64,000 nucleotides of DNA from Sorangium cellulosum (GCF_002950945.1 NZ_CP012673.1:4525001-4589000); one strand, 5' to 3'; shown: positions 52,948 through 62,213, numbered from the stretch's first letter. The notes: generated by a model not told the origin, from the sequence alone. Program-made: numbers and translations.

Positions 52948-55155
52948 ATGACGGAGCTTGCGCTCATCCTCAGCGGAGGCCTGATCGGGCTCGCCTTCGC
53001 GGCTTATCTCGCTCGCTGGGTGGTCGCGCGCCCCGCGGTGGAGCCCGAGATGCAGCGCGTGGCCGCCACGATCCAGGGGGTCGCCGAGGCCTACTTCCGC
53101 CGCCAGAGCGGCGTGATCGGCGCCGTCTCCGCGATGCTCGGCGGCGCCATCTTTCTCGCGTACGGCCTGCTCCGGGGCGCCGGGGAGAAGAACCCGGTGC
53201 CGGCGCTCGAGCTCGGGGTGTGGCTCACCCTCTCGTTCGCGGTCGGCGCGGCCAGCGCGGTCGCCGCGGGCCGCGTGGCCACCTGGATCGCCCCGCGCAC
53301 CAGCGTGCGCGCGGCGAGCGGCGCCCGCCGATCGCTCGACCTCGCGCTGCAGATCGCCCTGCGCGGCGGCGCCGTGTCGGGGCTCTTCGTCGCCAGCCTC
53401 AGCCTGCTCGGCCTCGGCGGCCTGTTCGCCGCGTTCCTCGCGGTCCGCGGCGGCTTCGGGGCCGAGCCCGCGGAGGCGCTCGCCCTCGCGCCGACCATCC
53501 CCTGGGTCATCGCCGGCTACCCTCTCGGCGCCTCCTTCGCGGCGCTGATGGCGCAGCTCGGCGGCGGCACCTTCGCGAAAGCGGCCGACCTCGGCGCGGA
53601 TCTCGCGGGCGCGGAGGTCGGGCTCGACGACGACGATCTGCAGAACCCGGCCACCATCGTCGACCTGGCCGGCGACGCGGTCGGGGACTGCGCCGGGCGC
53701 GCGGCCGGCGTCTTCGCCTCGACCGTCGCCGAGAACGCGGGCGCCATGGTCGTCGGCGCGATGCTCTTCCGCAGCAACGCCGGGCTGCCGAGCGCCCTCG
53801 CCGTCGTGCTCTTCCCGCTGGTCAGCCGCGCTTTCGGGCTCATCGCCACGCTCTTCGGCGTCATGGTCGTCAAGACCGACGACCGCGAGGACGCCTTCAA
53901 CGCCCTCGTGCGGGGGCTCTACGTCACGGCGATCCTGCACGCCGTCGGGATCGCCGGCGCGGCCAAGTGGCTGCTCGGCGCCCACTGGGTCGTCTTCTTC
54001 GCGTGCGGCGTCATCGGCATCGTCGCCGGCGTCGGCGTGGTCCACGTGACGCAGTACTACACCGAGCAGCGGCACCGCCCGGTGCGCGAGCTCGCCGAGG
54101 CGGCCCGCAGCGGATCCGCGATGGCCGTGCTGCGCGGGTTCGCGATCGGCCTGGAGAGCTCGGTGCTCCCGCTCCTCGTCGTCATCGGCGCGACCTTCGG
54201 CTCCTACCTGCTCGGCGCCCGCTCCGGGCTCGCCGGCGGAGGCCTGTTCGGGACCGCGGTCGCCACCATGGGCATGCTGGGGACCGCCGGGTACGTCCTG
54301 GCCATGGATGCGTTCGGGCCCATCGTCGACAACGCGGGCGGCATCGTCGCGCTCACGGTCGCCCGCGACCGCCCGGACGTCCGCGGCCGCACCCTCGTGC
54401 TGGACGCCGTCGGCAACACCACCAAGGCGATCACCAAGGCGTACACCGCGGGGGTGGCGGCGCTCGCCTCCCTGCTGCTCGTCGCCGGCTACCTCGACGA
54501 GTCCCGGCGGCGCGCCGTGGGGTCGAGCGGCGGGGAGACGGCCGCCATGGTCGTGCGCCTCGACCGGCCCGAGGTCTACGTGGGCGCCCTGGTCGGCATC
54601 CTCCTGGTCTTCTGGCTGGCGGGCCGCTGTCTTCGCAACGTGCTCCAGGCCGGCCGCCGCGTCCTCGACGAGGTGCGGCGCCAGGCCCGCGCCCACCCGC
54701 CGGGAACCGTCGGCGACCACGAGCCCTGCGTCGAGATGGTCTCTCGGGCGGCGCTGCGGCACATGATCGCGCCCGCCCTGGTCTCCGCGGTGGTGCCCGT
54801 CGTCGTGGGACTTGCCTTGCGCTTTGCAAGGACGGAGGATAATCCTCTGGTCGCGGCGGATTCAGTCGCGGCCCTGATCATGGCCGGGACGGTCGCAGGC
54901 GTCCTCGGGTCGCTCTTCCTAGGGAATACCGGGGCGATCTGGGACAATGCGAGGCAGTACATCGCGACCGGCGCGCATGGCGGGCGTTACCTCGTCGACG
55001 AGACGGGGGCGCGAGCGGACAACCCCACCTACGGCGCCGCCGTCGTCGGCGACACGATCGGTGATCCGCTCAAGGACGCGGCCGGCCCTGCGATCCATGT
55101 GCTCATCAAGATGCTCCCCGCCGTGACCTTCGTGTTCTTGCCGTTCTTCATCTGA
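52948..55155 (+). CDS. hppA: Membrane-bound pyrophosphatase, divergent H+-pumping type
   Basis: A 735-residue integral membrane protein with about 15-16 spans that couples pyrophosphate hydrolysis to ion pumping. The catalytic region reads GGGTFAKAADLGADLAG, then VDLAGDAVGDCAGRAA. The Mg-binding Asp are kept, but the usual Asn in DNVGDNVGD are replaced. VGNTTKAITK carries the Lys/Thr pair linked to K+-independent, proton-pumping enzymes. The C-terminal GDTIGDPLKDAAGPA is canonical, while WDNARQYI has Arg where Lys is usual. It is a real but unusual member. The stop overlaps the start of the SNF2 gene (TGATG at 55153-55157). Start at the ATG at 52948. Confidence 0.9.
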   Translation: MTELALILSGGLIGLAFAAYLARWVVARPAVEPEMQRVAATIQGVAEAYFRRQSGVIGAVSAMLGGAIFLAYGLLRGAGEKNPVPALELGVWLTLSFAVGAASAVAAGRVATWIAPRTSVRAASGARRSLDLALQIALRGGAVSGLFVASLSLLGLGGLFAAFLAVRGGFGAEPAEALALAPTIPWVIAGYPLGASFAALMAQLGGGTFAKAADLGADLAGAEVGLDDDDLQNPATIVDLAGDAVGDCAGRAAGVFASTVAENAGAMVVGAMLFRSNAGLPSALAVVLFPLVSRAFGLIATLFGVMVVKTDDREDAFNALVRGLYVTAILHAVGIAGAAKWLLGAHWVVFFACGVIGIVAGVGVVHVTQYYTEQRHRPVRELAEAARSGSAMAVLRGFAIGLESSVLPLLVVIGATFGSYLLGARSGLAGGGLFGTAVATMGMLGTAGYVLAMDAFGPIVDNAGGIVALTVARDRPDVRGRTLVLDAVGNTTKAITKAYTAGVAALASLLLVAGYLDESRRRAVGSSGGETAAMVVRLDRPEVYVGALVGILLVFWLAGRCLRNVLQAGRRVLDEVRRQARAHPPGTVGDHEPCVEMVSRAALRHMIAPALVSAVVPVVVGLALRFARTEDNPLVAADSVAALIMAGTVAGVLGSLFLGNTGAIWDNARQYIATGAHGGRYLVDETGARADNPTYGAAVVGDTIGDPLKDAAGPAIHVLIKMLPAVTFVFLPFFI

Positions 55156-58100
55156 TGACGGTTCTTCGACCCAGCGGGACCCGTCCGTGGTCCCGTTCAC
55201 CCGACCCATCCCGGCAAATTGCTGCCGCACCCGTATCCCGAGCCCACGACGTGCCGCCTCCGATCTCCGACGCACTCTCCACCCTCAGCGATCGTGGCCT
55301 GCGAAGGCTGCTTGGCGCCCGCACCTTCCTCCGCGGGCTGGAGTATTTCCGGCGCCGCGTCGTCGAGGACATCTCCATCAACGAGACGACGGCGAGCGGC
55401 ACGGTCCGCGCCGCCGACTCCGAGCCGTACCCGGTCAAGGTGGAGCTCTCGCCCGACGGCATCCAGTCGCAATGCTCCTGCCCCGCCTTCCAGAAGGCCG
55501 GACAGCACTGCAAGCACGTCGCGGCGCTGCTCATCAGCATCCGCGACCAGGCGCGCGGCTCCCAGCCCCGGCGCGAGCCGCCGATCCCGGCGCTCGTCCC
55601 GCAGACCGCACACGCCGGCGGTGACGCCCTGAAGCGCGTGCGCCGCCGCGACCGCCGCGGGCGGCTCGCGATCACGCCGCCGGTGCCCGTCCCGACCGTC
55701 GTCGGCACCCACGGGCCGCCCGGCTCCGCCGTCGTCACGCTCACCGCGCCGGTCCATGACGCCACGGCCAAGCAGACCGGCATCGGCGCCTGGCTGCCGC
55801 CGGAGGGCGTCACCGGGGCGCGCCGGGTCGAGTTCCGCCTCCACGTGCGGCAGGGGGCGCTGACCGTCACCGTGCTCGACGCCGAGGCGCGCGTCCCGGT
55901 GCTGCCGTCCGCGGCGCTCGCCTGGCAGGCGATGTACCCGACGCCCGATCGCGACGCGCTCCGGCTCCTCGCCCGGTTCGAGAGCGGCAACCCGCGCCAC
56001 CCGGCGGTCGACATCCGCGGCGAGGACGTGGCCGAGCTGCTCCCCCTCCTGGAGGGCCAGCGCGTGCTCCTCGAGCCGGCGCTCATGCAGCTCCGCTTCG
56101 GCGAGGACAGCCTGCGGCCGCGCTTCGACCTCGAGACCGTCGGCGGCGACACGATCATCGTCAAGGCGAGCTTCGAGCGGGGCAACGACAAGCGCCGCTT
56201 CTCGCTCCTGCAAGGCGGGTGGTTCGAGGGCTGGCCCGGCTGGCACATCGACACCCAGGAGGGGATCGCCCGCCGCGTCGACAAGCGCGTCTCCCCCGCG
56301 GCGATGCGCCGCCTGCTCCGCTCGCCGACCATCGGCGAGCCGATGAGCGAGCTGCCCCGCATCATCATGCAGGGCCTGCCCAAGATCGCGCTCGAGGTCG
56401 GCGCGGAGCTGCCCGACCTGAACCAGATCGCCGAGGTCGTCGACCTCGTGCCCACGTTCCGCATGCGCGCGGGCGGCTCGCTGATCGAGGCGCGCGTCAC
56501 GCTGTTCGCCGCGTACGGGGACGCGGAGGTCGCCGTGCGCGCCGACGGCATGTCGCCGCCCGTGCTCGTGCAGCCGCCCGAGGAGGGCATGAAGCGCGCC
56601 CGCTGCATCCGCGTGGACATCGCCGCGCAGCAGGACGCGGCCAGCAAGCTGCTCGCGCTCGGGCTCAGGCCGGACGAGACCGGCCAGGGCTTCATCGCGA
56701 ACGGCGACCACGCGCTCACGTTCTGGACCGAGGGGCTCGCCGAGCTCCCCGACGACTGGGATCTCTTCGTGCCCGAGGATCTCGTCGACACCCAGGTGCG
56801 CAGCAAGCCGATCGGCGTGTTCGCCAAGGTCACCTCGGGGATGGACTGGCTGAACGTCAAGCTCAGCTTCGAGAGCGAGGGGGTCGGCGTCGATCGCGAC
56901 GAGCTGCGCCGCTGCCTCGCCGAGGGCAAGCGCTACGTCCGCCTCGAGGACGGCTCGTTCGCCGCGTTCGACCCCGACGCCGTCCGCGCGATGCTCGATC
57001 GCGAGGTCGAGCTGATGATGTCGGCCGGCAAGAACGGCCGGCTCCCGCTGGCGCAGGCCGGGCGCGTGCACGAGCTGCTCCAGCACGCCACCGGGACGAA
57101 CGTGACCGCCTCGGCGCGCGAGCTCTTCCACAAGCTCAGCAACATCGACGAGATCGGCAGCACGAAGCGGCCCAGGAACCTGAAGGCGACGCTCCGGCCC
57201 TACCAGGAGGCGGGCCTGTCGTGGCTCAAGTTCATCCACGACATCGGCTCGGGCGGCGTGCTCGCCGACGACATGGGCCTCGGCAAGACGGTCCAGACGA
57301 TCGCGCTCCTGCTCGCCGTCAAGCAGGAGGAGAAGCAGATGCGCGCGCTGATCGTCGCCCCGACGAGCGTCGTGACGAACTGGGAGCGCGAGCTCGCCCG
57401 GTTCTCGCCGTCGCTCTCGGTCGCGCTCTGGCACGGCGCCGATCGCAAGGACCAGATCGACGAGGTGAAGTCGGCCGAGGTGGTGATCACGAGCTACGCG
57501 CTGCTCCGCCGCGACGAGGACTTCCTCGCGCAGCTCGACCTCACGTACGCCATCCTGGACGAGGCGCAGCACATCAAGAACCCGATGAGCGCCACCGCCG
57601 CGGCGGCGAAGCGGCTCCGCGCGAAGCGCCGCCTCGCCCTCACGGGCACGCCCATCGAGAACCGCCTCTCGGAGATCTGGTCGATCTTCGACTTCGTCTC
57701 GCCGGGCCTGCTCGGCTCGCTCGACAAGTTCGAGGCGCGCTTCTCGCGGCCGATCGAGGCGGGCGACTACAAGACGGCGCAGCGGCTCCGCGCCGCGATC
57801 CACCCGTTCATCCTGCGCCGCACGAAGCAGGAGGTCGCCAAGGACCTGCCGGAGAAGATCGAGATGGATCAGATCTGCGATCTCACCGGCGAGCAGCGGG
57901 CGCTCTACATGCAGGTCGCGCGCGAGGTCCGGGCGCAGGTCCTCGGCGAGGTCGAGCGCGTCGGCCTGGCGAAGAGCCAGCTGCAGATCCTCGCCGGCCT
58001 CACCCGCCTCCGGCAGGCGGCCTGCGATCCGCGGCTGCTCGGGCTGCCGCGCGAATTCGGCGACGACGACTCCGGCAAGCTCGTCGCGGTGCGCGAGCTC

Positions 58101-58583
58101 ATCGCGAACGCGGTCGAGGGCGGGCACAAGGTCCTCGTCTTCAGCCAGTTCGTGATGATGCTGAAGCTCATCGAGCGGGCGATGAAGGAGGACGGCGTCC
58201 CCTACGAGTACCTCGACGGCTCCACGAAGGACCGGCCGGAGCGCGTCGAGCGCTTCCAGAGCGATCCGAGCGTGCCGGTCTTCCTCATCAGCCTCAAGGC
58301 GGGCGGCACCGGCCTGAACCTCACCGCGGCCGACACGGTGATCCACTTCGACCCGTGGTGGAACCCGGCCGTCGAGCAGCAGGCGACGGACCGCGCGCAC
58401 CGCATCGGGCAGACGAAGGTGGTCACCGCGTACCGGCTCATCGCCGCGGGCACGATCGAGGAGAAGATCCTGCAGCTGAAGGACAAGAAGCGTCAGCTCG
58501 TCGCCTCCGTGCTCAGCGAGGACGCGGGCGGCGCCAAGAAGCTCACCAAGGCGGACCTGGAAGAGCTGTTCGCGGTGGACTGA
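55155..58583 (+). CDS. SNF2-family ATPase with SWIM zinc finger
   Basis: A 1142-residue protein of the HepA/SNF2 type that translocates on DNA or remodels nucleoprotein. A SWIM zinc finger (CSCPAFQKAGQHCKH, residues about 107-121) is followed by a large all-beta/alpha middle region. The ATPase core then has Walker A DDMGLGKTVQT near 705, DEAQ box ILDEAQHIKN near 801, LTGTPIENRLSE, and the C-terminal lobe with VFLISLKAGGTGLNLTAAD and motif VI QQATDRAHRIGQ. Helicase activity is not typical of this family. The ATG at 55155 overlaps the mPPase stop; a GTG at 55251 is an alternative that removes an unpatterned 32-residue N-terminus. Coupling with a pyrophosphatase gene is unexpected. A hairpin at 58591-58622 ends the unit. 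Confidence 0.93.
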   Translation: MTVLRPSGTRPWSRSPDPSRQIAAAPVSRAHDVPPPISDALSTLSDRGLRRLLGARTFLRGLEYFRRRVVEDISINETTASGTVRAADSEPYPVKVELSPDGIQSQCSCPAFQKAGQHCKHVAALLISIRDQARGSQPRREPPIPALVPQTAHAGGDALKRVRRRDRRGRLAITPPVPVPTVVGTHGPPGSAVVTLTAPVHDATAKQTGIGAWLPPEGVTGARRVEFRLHVRQGALTVTVLDAEARVPVLPSAALAWQAMYPTPDRDALRLLARFESGNPRHPAVDIRGEDVAELLPLLEGQRVLLEPALMQLRFGEDSLRPRFDLETVGGDTIIVKASFERGNDKRRFSLLQGGWFEGWPGWHIDTQEGIARRVDKRVSPAAMRRLLRSPTIGEPMSELPRIIMQGLPKIALEVGAELPDLNQIAEVVDLVPTFRMRAGGSLIEARVTLFAAYGDAEVAVRADGMSPPVLVQPPEEGMKRARCIRVDIAAQQDAASKLLALGLRPDETGQGFIANGDHALTFWTEGLAELPDDWDLFVPEDLVDTQVRSKPIGVFAKVTSGMDWLNVKLSFESEGVGVDRDELRRCLAEGKRYVRLEDGSFAAFDPDAVRAMLDREVELMMSAGKNGRLPLAQAGRVHELLQHATGTNVTASARELFHKLSNIDEIGSTKRPRNLKATLRPYQEAGLSWLKFIHDIGSGGVLADDMGLGKTVQTIALLLAVKQEEKQMRALIVAPTSVVTNWERELARFSPSLSVALWHGADRKDQIDEVKSAEVVITSYALLRRDEDFLAQLDLTYAILDEAQHIKNPMSATAAAAKRLRAKRRLALTGTPIENRLSEIWSIFDFVSPGLLGSLDKFEARFSRPIEAGDYKTAQRLRAAIHPFILRRTKQEVAKDLPEKIEMDQICDLTGEQRALYMQVAREVRAQVLGEVERVGLAKSQLQILAGLTRLRQAACDPRLLGLPREFGDDDSGKLVAVRELIANAVEGGHKVLVFSQFVMMLKLIERAMKEDGVPYEYLDGSTKDRPERVERFQSDPSVPVFLISLKAGGTGLNLTAADTVIHFDPWWNPAVEQQATDRAHRIGQTKVVTAYRLIAAGTIEEKILQLKDKKRQLVASVLSEDAGGAKKLTKADLEELFAVD

Positions 58584-58590
58584 TCGGCGG

Positions 58591-58622
58591 GGACGGCGCG
58601 TCCGGCAGGGAGCGCGCCGTCC
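58591..58622 (+). terminator. Terminator hairpin after the SNF2 gene
   Basis: GGACGGCGCG (58591-58600) and CGCGCCGTCC (58613-58622) form a perfect 10-base stem with a 12-base loop, starting 8 bases after the SNF2 stop. There is no T tract, but the stem is strong and well placed. It may also serve the convergent exbD gene ending at 58740. Confidence 0.7.
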
Positions 58623-58739
58623 GTCCGCCTCGCAGACGATGCAGCGCGCGCTCGGGGAGCGCCGGGGGCGGAGAGGGGAGGGGGCGACGGCCCGCTGCCG
58701 CCGCTCAGGACCACCGAGATGGTGCGCGAGAGGAGGGGG

Positions 58740-59348
58740 CTACGGCTTGCTGCCGCCGCTCAGCACCATCAGGTGGTGCTTGCCGAACTCGCTCTGTCCG
58801 AGGGTGAAGAGGACCTCGCAGAGCAGGCGGTACGGCGTGGTCGCGTCGGCGACGACGATCGCCTCGGACGACGAGGGGTCGAGCCCCTTCGCGGCGCGCA
58901 CGGCCTTGTCCGTCTCGCGCGCGTGGGAGAGCGCGTTCGCGAGCGGCACGATGTAGTGGTCGTTCGGTCCGCTGCGTTTGTACCGCGCGTCGACGCCGGA
59001 CTGGGCGAGCTGCTCGCGGCTGGGCAGCACGACGATCGGGGTCGGATCATCGCCGACCAGGATCTGCGTCTTCGAGACGATCACGACCACCCCTTCCTGC
59101 GAGGGCTCGGCCTGCATCACCGACTTCGGCAGGGTGAGGTCCTTCGACTGCGGGATGGACGCCGCCGACGATCCCACGCTCTTCAGCAGGAAGACGAGGA
59201 TGATCGTCATCAGGTCGAGCATCGCCGTGATGTTCAGGAAGTCGATCTCGGGCTCCCGCCGGTTCCGGCGGATCGCCTTCCGGAGCGCCGCCTTGTAGCG
59301 GACGACGCTCGCCCTCGGCTGCGGCGCCCGGGGCAGCTCGGCGCTCAT
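58740..59348 (-). CDS. TolR/ExbD-like proton-channel subunit (cassette A, second copy)
   Basis: A 202-residue protein with a basic cytoplasmic N-terminus, one membrane span containing the essential channel Asp (DFLNITAMLDLMTIILVFLL, residues about 36-55) and a periplasmic domain that presumably binds the wall or a partner. In TolR, ExbD and MotB relatives this Asp carries protons. Its ATG overlaps the stop of the preceding exbD-like gene (ATGA, 59345-59348), so the two TolR homologues are translationally coupled. Cassette A is TolQ-TolR-TolR on the minus strand. A decayed copy of the 3' end lies just downstream, near 58694-58725. Confidence 0.9.
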   Translation of the reverse strand: MSAELPRAPQPRASVVRYKAALRKAIRRNRREPEIDFLNITAMLDLMTIILVFLLKSVGSSAASIPQSKDLTLPKSVMQAEPSQEGVVVIVSKTQILVGDDPTPIVVLPSREQLAQSGVDARYKRSGPNDHYIVPLANALSHARETDKAVRAAKGLDPSSSEAIVVADATTPYRLLCEVLFTLGQSEFGKHHLMVLSGGSKP

Positions 59349-59917
59349 CGGGAGACCCCGGGCACGCCGAAGTAGACCTCCGGGAAGAGCACTTCCTCGC
59401 CCTCGCTCCGCAGCGAGTCCATCACGTCGATGATGGTCTTGTAGTCGATGCCCGGGTTCGCCGTGATCGTCACCTGCGTCTCCTCCTGGAACTCGGGGCG
59501 GGCGTTCTTGAGGCGCTTCGCGCACGCCGTGAGCGCGGGAAAGTCGTAGCTGTCGTTCACCTTCGGGACCGTGACCCCGCTGCCCACGTCCTGGCAGCCG
59601 GTCGCGATGTTGCCGCTCGACGTCTTCAGCGAGATCCCCTGGCTGGTGATGAACGCGGAGAGGTTCAGCGCCTTGCTGGAGAGCTCGCTGCGCACCTTGC
59701 CCGACCCGATGGCGGGCGGCGTCGTGTCGATCGACGACACGAAGGTGACCGAGACGCTGGCGAGCACGAAGATGAGGATGTTCGTGATGATGTCCAGGTA
59801 GGGAACGACGTTGAGCTCGCCGGCCTCCTCCCCGGCTTCGGGCTCCTTGGGCTGCGAGAGGCGCCGGATCTTCGATCGCTGCGCCGAGCTGAGCGGGACG
59901 TCTTGCGGGTCCGCCAT
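59345..59917 (-). CDS. TolR/ExbD-like proton-channel subunit (cassette A, first copy)
   Basis: A 190-residue protein. The N-terminal 35 residues are cytoplasmic and charged; residues about 36-60 form the membrane span ELNVVPYLDIITNILIFVLA with the channel Asp. The periplasmic part carries two Cys (TGCQDVG and TACAKRL) that could form a disulfide. It is preceded by the TolQ/ExbB gene with 3 bases between and overlaps the next TolR-like gene by 4. One TolQ plus two TolR homologues matches the AglR-AglQ-AglS arrangement of the Myxococcus gliding motor. Start at the ATG at 59917. Confidence 0.9.
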   Translation of the reverse strand: MADPQDVPLSSAQRSKIRRLSQPKEPEAGEEAGELNVVPYLDIITNILIFVLASVSVTFVSSIDTTPPAIGSGKVRSELSSKALNLSAFITSQGISLKTSSGNIATGCQDVGSGVTVPKVNDSYDFPALTACAKRLKNARPEFQEETQVTITANPGIDYKTIIDVMDSLRSEGEEVLFPEVYFGVPGVSR

Positions 59918-59920
59918 GGG

Positions 59921-60598
59921 CTAGTACCCAGGCTTGCTGCTGATCGTGAGCAGGTTGAAGACGCGCTCCGTCGTCGCCTCCAGATCGTGCTGGATGTTCT
60001 TGGAGCGGGTGTGGAGCAGCACGTGCGCGATCATGCACACCACGGCGATCGCGAGACCGAACGCCGTGTTGTACATCGCCTCCGCGATGCCGTTCGAGAG
60101 CATCCGCTGCTTGTCGGCCTGGGAGAGGCCCTGGGCGGCGATCGAGGCGAAGGTGTTGATCAGGCCGGAGACCGTCCCGATGAGGCCGATCAGCGTCGCG
60201 ATGTTCGCGAGCGACCAGAGGGCGCCGATGCGCTTCTCCACCGCGGGCTTGAGCTCCGACAGCTTCTCGCTGAGGGCGGCGTCGATCTCATCGGCCCCCT
60301 TGTTCGCGTGGGTGAGGCCGGCCTTCACGAGCTGGAGGATGGGGTAGTCGCTCGCGTCGCACAGCTTGATGGCGCGGTCGATGTTGCCGGCCGCCACCAG
60401 CTTCTTCACCTGGGCGAAGAACTCCTTGGAGTTCACGCGGTAGCGTCCCAGCTGGAACGCGGTTCGCTCGATGATGATCGTCACCACGACCGCCGAGACG
60501 ACCAGGTTCGCGATCAGGAAGGTCGGATTGTGTTTGATGGCTTCCCACATCCCACCTTCGCCACCACCCTCGGCCGCCAACATCAGCAGATGACGCAT
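59921..60598 (-). CDS. TolQ/ExbB/MotA-like motor subunit (cassette A)
   Basis: A 225-residue inner-membrane protein with a first span near residues 25-47 (FLIANLVVSAVVVTIIIERTAF), a cytoplasmic helical loop, and two later spans holding the family signature (LANIATLIGLIGTVSGLINTF and GIAEAMYNTAFGLAIAVVCM). TolQ, ExbB and AglR proteins form the pentameric channel around TolR-type subunits. Start at the ATG at 60598. First gene of the minus-strand cassette A (TolQ-TolR-TolR). About 950 bases separate it from the divergent cassette B. Confidence 0.95.
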   Translation of the reverse strand: MRHLLMLAAEGGGEGGMWEAIKHNPTFLIANLVVSAVVVTIIIERTAFQLGRYRVNSKEFFAQVKKLVAAGNIDRAIKLCDASDYPILQLVKAGLTHANKGADEIDAALSEKLSELKPAVEKRIGALWSLANIATLIGLIGTVSGLINTFASIAAQGLSQADKQRMLSNGIAEAMYNTAFGLAIAVVCMIAHVLLHTRSKNIQHDLEATTERVFNLLTISSKPGY

Positions 60599-61553
60599 CC
60601 TCGAAGTCCCTTTCTCAGCGTCGTCAGAAGCCCGACAATCTCCAGGCGCGGCGACTATAACTGCCGCCCGATCCCGGGTGCAAGCTCGGCGATGCGCTGC
60701 GGCGCGCGGCCGAGACGCCGGGATCCGCGCAGATCCTCGGCCAGAAGCGGGCCCCGGGCCTCACCGGGCCCGCGCCCGCCCGGGAGAAATGCGGCCGGGC
60801 GGGCCGGGCCAGGGACCGTGGAGCCCGCCTGGACGCTCCCGGCGGCGTCACCGGACGGGCGGGCCGCCGTCCTCTGCCATGCCGCTACCGGCACTTTAAT
60901 AACTGCACCGCGGCCCCTCGACCGGTGATGCCGCGCGCTGCCGCAGCGCGCTGTCGCGCCGGCGGCCGGCCTTCCGGCGCGGCGTCCCGGCCCGGCGAAC
61001 TCGGCGGCGGACGCGCGGCGCGCCCCGGGCGGCGCACTGCATAACCCTGCGAATTGTTGTAAATTTTTGCTCGTATCAGAGCGCTGAGGTGTGGTCAAAT
61101 CTCTCTTGACGGCGCCGGGTCTCAATCGCGAAGATGCGCGAGTCCCCCGGGCGCATCGGCGTAGCTTGGCCAAGAGAAGGCGGCACGCTCTCGGTGAGCG
61201 GGGGAGCCGCGCCCAGAGCCCTTAAAGAGCCCCCTGGTGTCACGGCGCGAGAAGTCAGTCTTGGACAGCAGGTGAGAGAGCTGGGGGCGGCGCCGGGCGC
61301 CGGCACCAGCGAGACGATCAGGACTCTTGCAGAGGTCAGCGCCGCTCGGCTAGCGTCCCGTGGGCATCTCGCCAGAGAGCGACAGCAGCACGCCGTCCAC
61401 GGCCAGCCCGCCAAGCGAAGCAGGCCTCTCACCGGTTGTTACGTGGGATCGAAAGACTGCCGCCCCTCGGCAACACGAGTCTGACATAGGGAACCGATCG
61501 AGTTGCGCGAAACCTCATCCCGGGGACGCGAGGCGAACTGGAGGACAGAAGCA
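60599..61553. other. 955-base divergent region between the two motor cassettes, no gene called
   Basis: This region should contain promoters for both cassettes. Minus 60655-61173 and plus 61134-61484 are open but Arg/Pro-rich without domains, so I do not call them. A 9-base-arm hairpin lies at 60933-60951. An AT-rich stretch at about 61041-61080 stands out in this genome and is a good promoter candidate. The 61140-61550 part has transcript-like, structured sequence and could be a long 5' leader of cassette B. No known riboswitch was recognised. Confidence 0.45.
60933..60951. terminator. GC hairpin in the divergent motor-cassette gap
   Basis: GCGCGCTGC (60933-60941) and GCAGCGCGC (60943-60951) are reverse complements around a single base; in practice a 6-base stem with a 7-base loop. 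No T tract and no upstream gene in either direction needs it, so an operator or chance palindrome is also possible. Confidence 0.3.
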
Positions 61554-62213
61554 ATGCACGGAGCATGGGAAGCTTTCAAAGAGGGTGGGTGGGGTATGTG
61601 GCCCATCCTGTTCTGGTCGATCCTGACGATCGGCATCATTGTCGAGCGCGCGCTCTACCTGTTCGGCTCGTCGATCAACAAGGACGTCTTCCTCGCCACC
61701 ATGCAGAAGTGCATCCTGGCGGGTGATGTCACCAAGGCTGTGAAGATGTGTTCCGCGGCGAACGCCCCGCTCGCCCGCATCGTCCAGGCCGGTCTGGTCA
61801 AGGTGAACCGCCCCGACGAGGAGGTCCAGGCGGCGATGGACGAGGCGGCCCTCCGCGAGCTGCCGAAGATCTCCGCGCGCACCTCGTACCTCGCGCTGCT
61901 CGCGAACCTCGCGATGCTCTCCGGCCTGCTCGGCACGGTGACGGGCCTCATCAAGTCGTTCGGCTCCGTCGCCGGCGAGTCGGTCGACCCGAGCCAGAAG
62001 GCCCGCGTGCTCGCCCTCGGGATCTCCGAGGCCATGAACTGCACCGCCTTCGGCCTCGGCGTGGCGATCATCGGCCTCATCGGCTTCGCCGTGCTCAACG
62101 GCAAGACGCAGCACATCGAGGACGACATCAACGAGGCGTCCGTGCAGATCCTCAACCTGGTCGTGGCGAACCGACAAAAAGTGAATGTCGCCGCGATCGG
62201 TAAGGAAGCTTGA
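61554..62213 (+). CDS. TolQ/ExbB/MotA-like motor subunit (cassette B)
   Basis: A 219-residue inner-membrane protein; the ATG at 61554 is chosen because GGAGG lies upstream (about 61540-61544). It has a first span (ILFWSILTIGIIVERALYLF, residues about 20-39), a cytoplasmic helical region and two later spans with TolQ/ExbB signatures (LANLAMLSGLLGTVTGLIKSF and GISEAMNCTAFGLGVAIIGLI). It is paralogous to the cassette A subunit at 59921-60598. It is followed by two TolR/ExbD-like genes, giving a TolQ-TolR-TolR set on the plus strand. A 231-base gap lies before the first of them. Confidence 0.95.
   Translation: MHGAWEAFKEGGWGMWPILFWSILTIGIIVERALYLFGSSINKDVFLATMQKCILAGDVTKAVKMCSAANAPLARIVQAGLVKVNRPDEEVQAAMDEAALRELPKISARTSYLALLANLAMLSGLLGTVTGLIKSFGSVAGESVDPSQKARVLALGISEAMNCTAFGLGVAIIGLIGFAVLNGKTQHIEDDINEASVQILNLVVANRQKVNVAAIGKEA

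Noticed and set aside
61134..61484. Short plus-strand frame in the motor-cassette gap
   Set aside because: No ribosome site, domain or membrane segment; better read as leader sequence.
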